Assembly: GCA_040387755.1 (NCBI GenBank) | Contig: JAZKDB010000001.1 | Coordinates: forward strand, 62,001 to 126,000 | Direction: 5' to 3' | From: Rurimicrobium sp040387755 | GTDB lineage: Bacteria > Bacteroidota > Bacteroidia > Chitinophagales > Chitinophagaceae | Length of the DNA: 64,000 bases | Shown here: positions 17,508 through 25,057 of the stretch, in pieces | Position numbering within the stretch: position 1 is the first letter of the stretch | How the letters are laid out: each line of letters starts with the position of its first letter | Notes under the pieces: generated by a model | Seen by the model: only the letters and a program-made list of their open reading frames with translations | Databases searched by the model: none | What the model was told of the DNA's origin: nothing | Translations under genes and position numbers: made by a program

Positions 17508-18536
17508 ATGGGAAAAACATTAGTTTATATAGTTTTATTAGGCATTTTAGGTTTTGGCGTTTATTATTTTCTGGTGCGTGATAACGAAGCTTTGTATCAG
17601 GAAAGTGAAGCCAATTTTACATTCAGGGATACTTCATCAATAGGTAAGATTTTTCTTGTTGATAATGAAGGACATTCAATTTTGCTGGAAAGAAATAAAG
17701 ACAACAGATGGACGCTGAATAAGCAGTATCCCGCAATGCCGTTACAAGTAGTCAATATCCTTACCTGTTTGAAAATGCAAACAGCACTTAAGCCTGTGAG
17801 TGAATTGGAGCATGACAGAGTTGTGAAATTATTGGCCGGTTTATCTACCAAGGTAGAAGTCTATGATTTAAATGGAAGAAAAATCAGAAGTTTTTATGTT
17901 GCAGGTCAGGGCCCCAATTATCATGGTTCTTACATGATAATTGAGAACGCCAAACAGCCTTATCTGGTAGAGGTTCCGGGTTTTGATGGATACCTTACTC
18001 CCAGATATACCACCGCTCTGAATGATTGGCGTTCGCGCGCACAGATTGAATTACCTGCAGACAGTATCGCAAGTATTTCGGTGCAATACAGCAACCAACC
18101 CTTAAATTCCTTTCTCCTGAAAAACATCAAAGGAGGACTTGATATGATTGTAGATCCCGCTGTTAAGAGTAAATTTCCTCAGTTCAATACTAAAAGAGCC
18201 ATTGCTTATCTGGATTTCTTCAAACTGGTGAATGCCGAAGGATATCTGAATGGATCTGAAGGTCTGGATACGCTGATTAGCAATGCCCCACTAAGGTGTA
18301 AACTGGATATTATCAAGACTAATGGACAAACAATAGATCTGGATTTGTACTGGGTGGATAAGACCGATGAGGCTTTGCATTCAGAAGAAAATATTGCAGT
18401 GCAAAAAGATAATCCCAGCAAGGTGGATAGAATGTATGCTGTAAATCATGGCACGCATGATACCCTTCTTGTTCAGATGCGTAGCTTCGAAAAACTACTG
18501 CGTACCAGCACCGATTTTTATCAGTCAACACAATAA
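17508..18536 (+). CDS. DUF4340 domain-containing protein
   Basis: A 342-residue protein with an N-terminal membrane anchor (LVYIVLLGILGFGVYYFLV) and a periplasmic DUF4340-type region. The signature-like opening FTFRDTSSIGKIFLVDNEGHSILLERN repeats the pattern in which a bound residue is compared with a substrate backbone; other strands include VEVYDLNGRKIRSFYVAG. DUF4340 genes often sit after GldG-like ABC genes, as here, so it is probably an accessory component of that exporter. Its molecular role is unknown. It ends before a hairpin shared with gyrB. Confidence 0.8.
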   Translation: MGKTLVYIVLLGILGFGVYYFLVRDNEALYQESEANFTFRDTSSIGKIFLVDNEGHSILLERNKDNRWTLNKQYPAMPLQVVNILTCLKMQTALKPVSELEHDRVVKLLAGLSTKVEVYDLNGRKIRSFYVAGQGPNYHGSYMIIENAKQPYLVEVPGFDGYLTPRYTTALNDWRSRAQIELPADSIASISVQYSNQPLNSFLLKNIKGGLDMIVDPAVKSKFPQFNTKRAIAYLDFFKLVNAEGYLNGSEGLDTLISNAPLRCKLDIIKTNGQTIDLDLYWVDKTDEALHSEENIAVQKDNPSKVDRMYAVNHGTHDTLLVQMRSFEKLLRTSTDFYQSTQ

Positions 18537-18682
18537 ATTGGAGACAACTCCTTTCTCATTTTGCACAGTCTGGAAATGAGAATTTTGAATTTCCCCAAAC
18601 CTCTACTATCAAGGCCATTCTTGCTTCGCTTTTAAAGAACGTTTTGTGATGCGGCTTTACATTTTAAGTGTATTGCAAAAAT

Positions 18683-18715
18683 AAAGAACGCCACAACATT
18701 GTTGCGGCGTTCTTT
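18683..18715. terminator. Two-way terminator between the gldFG operon and gyrB
   Basis: AAAGAACGCC and GGCGTTCTTT arms extended by CAAC/GTTG with one mismatch, loop ATT, followed by a T-rich end. It lies between convergent genes. Confidence 0.75.
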
Positions 18716-18740
18716 TATTGATTGGTTGTGAAAAATTATT

Positions 18741-20714
18741 CTAAACATCAATTTTTGCATATTTGGCGTGGCTTTCGATAAACTCACGGCGTGGCGGAAC
18801 TTCATCGCCCATCAGCATCGCAAAGATACGGTCGGCCTCAGCAGCACTGTCAATCGTTACCTGTTTTAGTGAGCGTGTTTCAGGATTCATTGTGGTGCTC
18901 CACAATTGTTCTGCGTTCATCTCTCCAAGACCTTTATATCGCTGAATGCCTACACTTTCTTCTTTGCCATTGGCCATTCTTGCTACTGCACGTTTACGGT
19001 CATCTTCGGTCCAGGCATATTCTTCATCTTTACCTTTTTTTACTAAATACAATGGAGGTTGCGCCAGATATACATAACCTTGCTGCACCAATGCATTCAT
19101 ATAGCGGAAGAAGAATGTTAAAATCAATGTGGCAATATGCGAACCATCCACATCGGCATCGGTCATGATGATGATTTTGTGGTAACGAAGTTTTGTCAGG
19201 TTCAATGCTTTTGGATCTTCAGGTGTACCTACACTCACGCCAAGAGCGGTAAACATATTTTTAATCTCTTCGTTTTCGTAAATTTTATGTTCCTGCGCTT
19301 TTTCTACGTTCAATATTTTACCTCGTAAAGGCAAAATAGCCTGATAGTGACGGTCGCGACCTTGTTTAGCTGTTCCTCCAGCCGAATCTCCTTCCACCAG
19401 ATATAATTCGCAACGTTCAGGATCTTTATCGGAGCAATCCGCCAGTTTGCCGGGCATTCCACCACCAGATAGTACGCTTTTACGTTGTACCATTTCGCGG
19501 GCTTTACGTGCAGCTGCGCGTGCCTGTGCGGCAATAATTACTTTGTCAATGATAATACGGGCTTCTTTAGGATGCTCTTCAAGATAAGCTTCCAGAACAC
19601 GGCTAACAGATACATCCACCACACCCATCACATCATTGTTGCCCAATTTTGTTTTGGTTTGTCCTTCAAACTGTGGTTCAGGAACTTTTACCGAAATAAT
19701 AGCGCTGATCCCTTCGCGGAAGTCATCACCCAAAATCTCCACTTTAGCTTTTTCGAACATCTTGTTCTTGTCGCCATAAGATTTGAACACGCGGGTAATG
19801 GCCCTGCGGAATCCCGCAACGTGCGTACCACCTTCGATGGTATTAATATTGTTGACATAAGAAAAAATATGCTCGCTGTAAGATGTATTGTAGCTCAAAG
19901 CCACATCTACTGCTACATTGGTTTCTGCATCATGTGTTTCTACATAGATAGGGAAGGGGAGCAGGGGTTCACGCTTTCCATTGCGGTCCAGCATCTGTAC
20001 GAACTCTACAATACCGCCTTCACTAAAGAAATTTTCTACAATGTTTGCACCATTATCATCTTGCTCACGCTCATCGGTAAGGGTGATGCGGATACCTTTG
20101 TTCAGGTAAGACAATTCGCGAAGGCGGCCTGCCAATATCTCACGCACATATACATGCTCTTTGAAGATGCTATGGTCGGGCAGGAAGTGAACATGGGTTC
20201 CACGTTTCGTTGCTGTACCAATTTCGCGAACCGGGTATTTAGGAATACCACAGGAGTACTCCTGTTCAAATTTTTTGCCTTCGCGCTCTACGGTAACGTG
20301 CAGCATACTGCTCAATGCGTTTACACAACTGACACCCACACCATGCAATCCACCAGATACCTTGTAAGAATCTTTGTCAAATTTACCTCCGGCATGCAAT
20401 ACGGTCATCACCACTTCAAGTGCTGAGCGACCTTCTTTTTCGTGCATGCCCGTAGGGATACCACGTCCGTCATCCTGTACACTGATAGAATTGTCTTCGT
20501 GAATAATCACTTCGATGTGTGTACAATGTCCTGCAAGTGCCTCATCGATAGAGTTGTCCACCACTTCATATACAAGGTGATGAAGACCTTTCTGGCCAAT
20601 ATCGCCAATGTACATCGCAGGTCTTTTACGCACCGCTTCCAAGCCTTCCAATACCTGAATACTATTGGCTCCATAATCTGCCGGTGCCTTAAGAACTTCG
20701 TTTTCTGTACTCAT
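18741..20714 (-). CDS. gyrB: DNA gyrase subunit B
   Basis: A 657-residue GyrB, the ATPase subunit of DNA gyrase, which introduces negative supercoils. Visible motifs are the GHKL ATPase (YEVVDNSIDEALAGH, DDGRGIPTGMH, GGLHGVGVSCVNALS), the TOPRIM glutamate motif LVEGDSAGGTAKQGRD near residue 441 and TDADVDGSHI near residue 518. The C-terminus ends with the conserved ADRIFAMLMGDEVPPRREFI. The length is that of short GyrB proteins lacking the extra insert of proteobacterial forms. ParE is the alternative, but the C-terminal sequence and length favour GyrB. A consensus promoter lies upstream. Confidence 0.95.
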   Translation of the reverse strand: MSTENEVLKAPADYGANSIQVLEGLEAVRKRPAMYIGDIGQKGLHHLVYEVVDNSIDEALAGHCTHIEVIIHEDNSISVQDDGRGIPTGMHEKEGRSALEVVMTVLHAGGKFDKDSYKVSGGLHGVGVSCVNALSSMLHVTVEREGKKFEQEYSCGIPKYPVREIGTATKRGTHVHFLPDHSIFKEHVYVREILAGRLRELSYLNKGIRITLTDEREQDDNGANIVENFFSEGGIVEFVQMLDRNGKREPLLPFPIYVETHDAETNVAVDVALSYNTSYSEHIFSYVNNINTIEGGTHVAGFRRAITRVFKSYGDKNKMFEKAKVEILGDDFREGISAIISVKVPEPQFEGQTKTKLGNNDVMGVVDVSVSRVLEAYLEEHPKEARIIIDKVIIAAQARAAARKAREMVQRKSVLSGGGMPGKLADCSDKDPERCELYLVEGDSAGGTAKQGRDRHYQAILPLRGKILNVEKAQEHKIYENEEIKNMFTALGVSVGTPEDPKALNLTKLRYHKIIIMTDADVDGSHIATLILTFFFRYMNALVQQGYVYLAQPPLYLVKKGKDEEYAWTEDDRKRAVARMANGKEESVGIQRYKGLGEMNAEQLWSTTMNPETRSLKQVTIDSAAEADRIFAMLMGDEVPPRREFIESHAKYAKIDV

Positions 20715-20796
20715 TATTTATTTATAAAAATGATTGTTTACTTCTTTGAAAAATAAAGCCCGAAAAAAGATAGGTTTCTTCGTTCTGAAGGCTTCA

Positions 20797-20827
20797 CAAA
20801 AGTACCGAAAAATGAGGGTAAAAACAA
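20797..20827 (-). promoter_or_regulatory. gyrB promoter (-33 and -7 boxes)
   Basis: On the minus strand TTG (20825-20827), a 20-bp spacer and TACTTTTG (20797-20804), about 83 bp before the gyrB start. Confidence 0.6.
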
Positions 20828-20948
20828 TTAAAATATAGACTGTTTTGGGCCTCAAAACAGATTGTGTATAAGCTGAGTTTTTTTGTGGAAATTAAGTCAT
20901 GTTGAAACGTATTCAGGAGTCTCTTTAATTTCCTTTTACCTGTGTTTA

Positions 20949-21488
20949 TTAGTCTTTCCCTTCTTTTACCACATCATACCATAGCTGCACCAGACCTGAT
21001 GAGTAGGCAATGCTTTGTTTAAGCTGTAAGTTTTGCTCAGGAATGCCTTCTTTGAACAATCGTACGCCGCCGCCCAACAAATGAGGAATAACCGACACAA
21101 TTACCCTGTCAAACATTTTGTTTTTTATTAATTCGAAGACAATCTCCGAACCCCCATCACAATAAATGTTTTTGCCCTCCTGTTTCTGCAATTTTTTGAC
21201 CAAAGCCACTACATCTTTATTGTAAATGGCATGTCCTTTTTTGCCTTTTTTTGTTTTAGAGATAACATAAATGGCTTTGTCTTTGTGTGGGACACCTTCT
21301 CCAAAAGACAATACCTTGTCAAAGGTCTTTCGACCCCAGATGATGGTGTCAATATTGCTCAGATAATCCTGAAATCCATAGTCTTCTCCGGGCCTTTCTA
21401 CTATAGACAGGAAATCAATATTGTCGTCTTTCTTTGCTATGTAGCCGTCCAGACTCATAGCGATATAAAGATATAGTTTGCGTTGCAT
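20949..21488 (-). CDS. Dihydrofolate reductase-like protein (RibD C-terminal family)
   Basis: A 179-residue protein of the RibD C-terminal/DHFR-like reductase family. Typical elements are LYLYIAMSLDGYIAKKDDNIDFL at the N-terminus (quoted region residues 5-27), DTIIWGRKTFDKVL, the NADPH-binding IYCDGGSEIVFELI and PHLLGGGVRLFKEG. The members next to it in other genomes (YwjB/YyaP) are poorly characterised oxidoreductases, so the substrate is unknown. It is cytoplasmic and stands alone between gyrB and the XRE regulator, with gaps of 234 and 97 bp in which no clear promoter or terminator was found. Confidence 0.85.
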   Translation of the reverse strand: MQRKLYLYIAMSLDGYIAKKDDNIDFLSIVERPGEDYGFQDYLSNIDTIIWGRKTFDKVLSFGEGVPHKDKAIYVISKTKKGKKGHAIYNKDVVALVKKLQKQEGKNIYCDGGSEIVFELIKNKMFDRVIVSVIPHLLGGGVRLFKEGIPEQNLQLKQSIAYSSGLVQLWYDVVKEGKD

Positions 21489-21585
21489 TACATATGATGT
21501 TTCGTTGATACAATAATAAACATCATTGGTTGAAAGGGATACTAAAGAAAACCGAAAAGTTTTCCTGTATTACACTTTCTCATCA

Positions 21586-21927
21586 TTATTTTTTGCTCAA
21601 TAATTCATTTGTGAGGTTTTTCAGGTCTTTAAACGGAATGTCTGCCAAGGCTTTGAGATTTGTTTGGCGGGACTCGGCACTTAATTTATAGAGTGGCGAG
21701 TTTTCCCGATAATGCGCTTTCTTGTCGGGAATGAACAGGAGTAAATCATTAGGCTCACAATTCAGGGCATGGCACAATAATTCAATATGGTCCAGACGAA
21801 AGCTTTTAGAACCGCCATTAAGGATATGACTGGCTGTATGGCGCGTAAATCCGGCATTCATCAAGAAAGCATGCGGTTTGTGTATTCCCCGGGCCTTCAG
21901 TAAAGGCTCCAAATCGATAGACAACAT
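21586..21927 (-). CDS. XRE-family helix-turn-helix regulator
   Basis: A 113-residue protein. The helix-turn-helix (Cro/C1 type, HTH_26-like) covers residues 1-65: LEPLLKARGIHKPHAFLM, then GFTRHTASHILNGGSKSFRLDHIELLCHAL (residues about 25-54) and the usual CEPNDLLLF. A C-terminal helix NLKALADIPFKDLKNLTNELL may dimerise. The ATG at 21927 is used; the frame extends to a TTG at 21969 but the extra residues look non-native. Its start lies 50 bp from a nine-copy 21-bp repeat array that also precedes the divergent ECF sigma gene, so it is a candidate binder of that array. That link is inference. Confidence 0.85.
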   Translation of the reverse strand: MLSIDLEPLLKARGIHKPHAFLMNAGFTRHTASHILNGGSKSFRLDHIELLCHALNCEPNDLLLFIPDKKAHYRENSPLYKLSAESRQTNLKALADIPFKDLKNLTNELLSKK

Positions 21928-21976
21928 AATATTGAAATTGTTTTTGAGCACAAATATGGCAAAAAACAACTTAATT

Positions 21977-22165
21977 ATGCCAAAATCTGTGATAAAATTG
22001 ATAAAACTTGTGATAAATGTGTCAAAATTTGTAACAATGTTGCTAAAATCTGTGATAAATATGCCAATATTTGTGATATTGTTGCCATCATCTGTGATAA
22101 ATACGCCAATATTTGTGATAATGTTGTCATCATCTGTGATAAATATGTCAACATCGGTGATAAAT
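21977..22165. repeat. Nine contiguous 21-bp tandem repeats between divergent XRE and ECF sigma genes
   Basis: Nine head-to-tail units of exactly 21 bp, consensus TTGCCAAAATCTGTGATAAA plus one base. Unit starts are 21977, 21998, 22019, 22040, 22061, 22082, 22103, 22124 and 22145. The core TGTGATAAAT is the best kept part; unit 3 is the most diverged. Units 5-6 and 7-8 form a 42-bp repeat with 39 of 42 identical bases, a sign of recent duplication. Flanking 21-mers on both sides (21956 and 22166) show fading similarity. The period equals two helical turns and also seven codons. No spacers separate the units, so it is not a CRISPR array. Confidence 0.95.
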
Positions 22166-22272
22166 ATGCTGCATAAGCTTTAGTTTTCGTCTTTTCTAAT
22201 ATAAAATATGAGGATAACAGTGTTGTGCACAGTATCTGATATTTAAGGGACCGAAAAAAAATTGAATCACAA

Positions 22273-22296
22273 GGCAACCTTTTTACCTCTTTCTGC
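22273..22296 (+). promoter_or_regulatory. Possible ECF-type promoter of the sigma operon
   Basis: GGCAACC, a T/C-rich spacer and TTTCTGC lie 32-55 bp before the sigma gene. The AAC core and spacing are like ECF-recognised promoters, and no TAnnTTTG box is seen here. It might be the autoregulatory promoter. Weak evidence. Confidence 0.25.
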
Positions 22297-22327
22297 ATTT
22301 TAGTAACAGAGCACAGCAATAATTTGA

Positions 22328-22894
22328 ATGAATATTCCTTTAAATCCAAAAACACCTGAATACAAGTTGGCACAGGAGTGCAGGGCAGGCAACCAGGCCG
22401 CTCAGCATAATTTGTATCAATTGTACGCCAAACAGTTGATGGTGCTTTGTCTGCGCTATGTAAGTAATGAGGAAGATGCTAAGGAAATATTGACAGACAC
22501 TTTTGTTACTGCTTTCAGGAATTTTTCAAAGTTTGACTACAAAGGAGAGGGCAGTGTACAGGCATGGCTTAAGCGCATTGCCGTCAATCAATGCCTGATG
22601 CATTTACGCAAAAACAAGTTGCGCTTTGAAGAAATCAAAGACAAGCATGAAGGGCAAGTAAATAATAATGAAAATGTACTGGAGCAAATGAGTGCTAAAG
22701 AAATAATGCAGCTCATTCACAATCTTCCTCCGGGCTACAGGACAGTATTTAATCTCTATGTTTTTGAAGAGATGCCGCATAAAGATATTGCCGCTTTGTT
22801 GCAGATTTCGGAAAGTACCTCCAAGTCGCAATTATATAAAGCAAGGCAATTACTGCAAAAGCAATTAATACAACAAAAAAAGGAAATTTTATGA
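22328..22894 (+). CDS. ECF-type RNA polymerase sigma factor
   Basis: A 188-residue sigma-70 family protein of the extracytoplasmic-function group. Region 2 spans about residues 20-95 (LYQLYAKQLMVLCLRYVSNEEDAKEILTD begins at residue 28; FVTAFRNFSKF, VQAWLKRIAVNQC). Region 4 spans about 125-180 (MQLIHNLPPGYRTVFNLYV, then EMPHKDIAALLQISESTSKS as the helix-turn-helix). Regions 1 and 3 are absent, as in all ECF factors. It overlaps the next gene by 4 bp (ATGA), which implies translational coupling to a membrane anti-sigma-like partner. The repeat array at 21977-22165 lies 162 bp upstream. Confidence 0.92.
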   Translation: MNIPLNPKTPEYKLAQECRAGNQAAQHNLYQLYAKQLMVLCLRYVSNEEDAKEILTDTFVTAFRNFSKFDYKGEGSVQAWLKRIAVNQCLMHLRKNKLRFEEIKDKHEGQVNNNENVLEQMSAKEIMQLIHNLPPGYRTVFNLYVFEEMPHKDIAALLQISESTSKSQLYKARQLLQKQLIQQKKEIL

Positions 22895-23529
22895 ATCAGC
22901 ATATCGACGAATTATTAAGGGACAAAATGAAAGGAGCCTCTATAGATGAGCTGATGGAAAGCTATGATGAGGAAGCCATCTGGCAACAGATTAATAAGAA
23001 AAATAGGCCTCTGCTAAAGGCGAAGAATCTTTATGGAATGCAGTATTGGCGATATGCGGCAATATTGATACTAGGCTTATTGCTGGGTTTTTATTTTGAT
23101 AAAAATAAGGAAACTGAGGTGCTGACCGAACAAAGGATAAGTACCGGAAAAGCACATATGGATACTGTTTTCATTAATACTCCTATGCCGAAAATTACAC
23201 CAATGACTTCATCATTTCCTGCCAAAAAGACAAACCAAATCAGGGTTATAAAAAGTATGCATAAGGAATCTGGAGACAACAACGAAATGCCATTAGTGCA
23301 GGAAACAAGAACAGAAATCCGACAGGAAGAAAAGGCGATTGTGCTAGCCGTAAAGAAGGAAATAAGGGTGGTTTATTTTGAAGATATTCAAATGGAGGAT
23401 AAGGCACTTGCCACTATTTCCGAAAAAAAATCAAGACGGAAATTGCTTCAGGTAAATATGCCTCAAAGTAAAGAAGCCACATCGCAGGAATTGCCATTAA
23501 GAAGTTTTGTTTATGCCCTCAATCAATAA
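22891..23529 (+). CDS. Single-span membrane protein, probable anti-sigma factor
   Basis: A 212-residue protein with about 50 cytoplasmic residues, one membrane helix (YWRYAAILILGLLLGFYF) and a periplasmic region rich in charged residues without a recognised fold. The cytoplasmic start NQHIDELLRDKMKGASIDE is short and helical. Its start codon overlaps the ECF sigma stop by 4 bp. Position and topology fit an anti-sigma factor that holds the sigma factor at the membrane, but no ZAS/RsiW-type zinc motif is seen, so the role rests on context. It is followed 10 bp later by an outer-membrane protein gene, giving a three-gene cassette. Confidence 0.7.
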   Translation: MNQHIDELLRDKMKGASIDELMESYDEEAIWQQINKKNRPLLKAKNLYGMQYWRYAAILILGLLLGFYFDKNKETEVLTEQRISTGKAHMDTVFINTPMPKITPMTSSFPAKKTNQIRVIKSMHKESGDNNEMPLVQETRTEIRQEEKAIVLAVKKEIRVVYFEDIQMEDKALATISEKKSRRKLLQVNMPQSKEATSQELPLRSFVYALNQ

Positions 23530-23539
23530 TTTATCAACT

Positions 23540-24724
23540 ATGAAAAAGAGAATTTGGATTACACTTTTAGCTTGCAGTTCTGTTATTTCAACCCATGCGC
23601 AGTTGTACATAAAAACACCCGGTGGCAAAAAGCCTGACAGAGTAGAAGATTTATTTGATACGAATAAGGATGAATTGGATTTGAATTTTCAAATTAATAT
23701 CAGCAAGGGGGTCATGTTGGATTTTGCTATTACCAGAAATGGCTTGTGGAAAGGAAAGGAAGAATTCCGGAAGCCATTGATTATAGCATCACAGCAGCTA
23801 AAGCTCTATGCCGATTCGCTGAAGCCTTTTGCCAATTCAAAACGACTGGACATATATGTAGGCAAAAGTGAGGGAGAAGTGGTTAGCAGATTTGGCTCAA
23901 GCCAGAAGCATAATAATATTCGTATTGATAAGTCCGGCGAATTAGAGGCATTAAAAATGAACAGTGATACACTGCGCATTGTTAAGGCTTATGAATACAA
24001 AAGGATAGGTGGCGTGCCCATGGCAGAACGATTTCAATATACTTTCGAAATGAAAGAATTAAAGGATTTTTCTTCAATCATTGAGGATGAGCATTGGGTG
24101 GACATGGCTGTGCAAATGATAGATTCAGTTTTGGGCGTGTACCGTGATAAGTGGAGGAATCCGGATGCTGAATTTCACTCATTGTATGTGAAGTATAATC
24201 CAAGAGATACAGTACTTCCGCTTTTTATCAGTAAAAGACGTTTGGCGGATTTTAATAGAATGTCTGGCATTCTAACATTAAGCGGTGGTTTCGGCGTATC
24301 TCTGGTCAGAAATACCCTTTGTCCCGGAGTGAATGCCGGTATCCAGTTTCATTTTAAGGGAGATGTAGAGGAGGTTCCCTTTGTAAAAGTTTCGATGAAT
24401 ACTATAATGCGTTTTGAAGAGCAGGCAGATAAGAAATTCAGAGGCTATACGACAGGTTTTCTTAATGCCGAAATAGGCATTCGTACCAATGAAGATGCCC
24501 CATCAAATAGAAATTTTTTACTGTCTGTTGGCTTTGGCTATAAACTTAACACGCAAGAACAATTCTTTCAGGACCCCAGTATGGATAAAAGGATGTACAA
24601 ACTATTTTTTAATTATAGTTTGAGCAAGAGCATCATCCTGCAACCGGAGTTTATTACTAATTTTAAGAAAAAGGAAAAATCAAATGGCTGGATAGGCATG
24701 ACCATTGGGTTTCAATTATTTTAA
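23540..24724 (+). CDS. Exported protein with C-terminal beta-barrel-like region
   Basis: A 394-residue protein with a signal peptide (MKKRIWITLLACSSVISTHA). The ATG at 23540 is used; the frame opens earlier at 23507 but that would overlap the previous gene. Residues about 25-220 form a soluble domain with no recognised family (LDIYVGKSEGEVVSRFG, FQYTFEMKELKDFSS). Residues about 235-394 alternate as outer-membrane strands (GILTLSGGFGVSLV, LLSVGFGYKLN, MYKLFFNYSLS) and end in GMTIGFQLF with a terminal phenylalanine, as barrels do. Being third in the sigma/anti-sigma cassette, it may be the signal sensor or the regulated target. A terminator follows directly. Confidence 0.75.
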   Translation: MKKRIWITLLACSSVISTHAQLYIKTPGGKKPDRVEDLFDTNKDELDLNFQINISKGVMLDFAITRNGLWKGKEEFRKPLIIASQQLKLYADSLKPFANSKRLDIYVGKSEGEVVSRFGSSQKHNNIRIDKSGELEALKMNSDTLRIVKAYEYKRIGGVPMAERFQYTFEMKELKDFSSIIEDEHWVDMAVQMIDSVLGVYRDKWRNPDAEFHSLYVKYNPRDTVLPLFISKRRLADFNRMSGILTLSGGFGVSLVRNTLCPGVNAGIQFHFKGDVEEVPFVKVSMNTIMRFEEQADKKFRGYTTGFLNAEIGIRTNEDAPSNRNFLLSVGFGYKLNTQEQFFQDPSMDKRMYKLFFNYSLSKSIILQPEFITNFKKKEKSNGWIGMTIGFQLF

Positions 24725-24729
24725 GCAGT

Positions 24730-24758
24730 AAAAAGGCTACCTGATAGGTAGCCTTTTT
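24730..24758. terminator. Two-way terminator of the sigma operon and the HigA-like/pdxJ pair
   Basis: A 12-bp perfect stem AAAAAGGCTACC with loop TGATA, ending in T5. The last base falls in the stop codon of the convergent XRE gene. Confidence 0.85.
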
Positions 24759-25054
24759 TATTCTGCAATAATATTGAGTGTCTTGCCAAAGGCATCTTCA
24801 AAGATGCGCAGTAAGGTAGAGTAGCGCAGGTCGCAATTGCCGTTTTCTATTTTAGAGATATAGCTTTTCTGAGTGCCGATTTTATCTGCCAATTGTTGTT
24901 GAGTCATTCCGGCCTCAATACGGGCTGTCTTAATCATTTCACTCAACTCATAAAAACGAGCTTTGGTTTCAAATGCTTTTCGGTTTTCACTTCCTTCCAG
25001 CCCCAGTTCTCGGTCTAGCAATTCTTCAAAGCTCAGTTGTTTTTTCTTCGCCAT
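24758..25054 (-). CDS. XRE-family regulator, HigA antitoxin-like
   Basis: A 98-residue protein. Residues about 36-98 are a canonical helix-turn-helix: MIKTARIEAGMTQQQLADKI, GTQKSYISKIENG, LRYSTLLRIFEDAFGKTL. The helical N-terminal part LDRELGLEGSENRKAFETKARFYELS (starting near residue 13) is typical of HigA-type antitoxins encoded with a RelE/HigB toxin. No toxin gene is adjacent: pdxJ lies 3 bp upstream on the same strand and a convergent operon lies downstream. It is therefore an orphan antitoxin-like regulator, or a regulator recruited to the pdxJ unit. Confidence 0.85.
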   Translation of the reverse strand: MAKKKQLSFEELLDRELGLEGSENRKAFETKARFYELSEMIKTARIEAGMTQQQLADKIGTQKSYISKIENGNCDLRYSTLLRIFEDAFGKTLNIIAE

Positions 25055-25057
25055 AGC

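Noticed and set aside
19485..20426. 313-residue plus-strand frame
   Set aside because: Fully antisense to gyrB; its composition (many Phe, Cys, Tyr, His) is that of a shadow frame.
21977..22165. CRISPR array
   Set aside because: The 21-bp units are contiguous with no unique spacers, and no cas gene lies nearby.
21878..22183. 101-residue plus-strand frame across the repeat array
   Set aside because: Overlaps the XRE gene start and consists of the translated repeats; no independent evidence of expression.
24758..25054. Toxin-antitoxin pair
   Set aside because: The HigA-like protein has no RelE/HigB-like neighbour.
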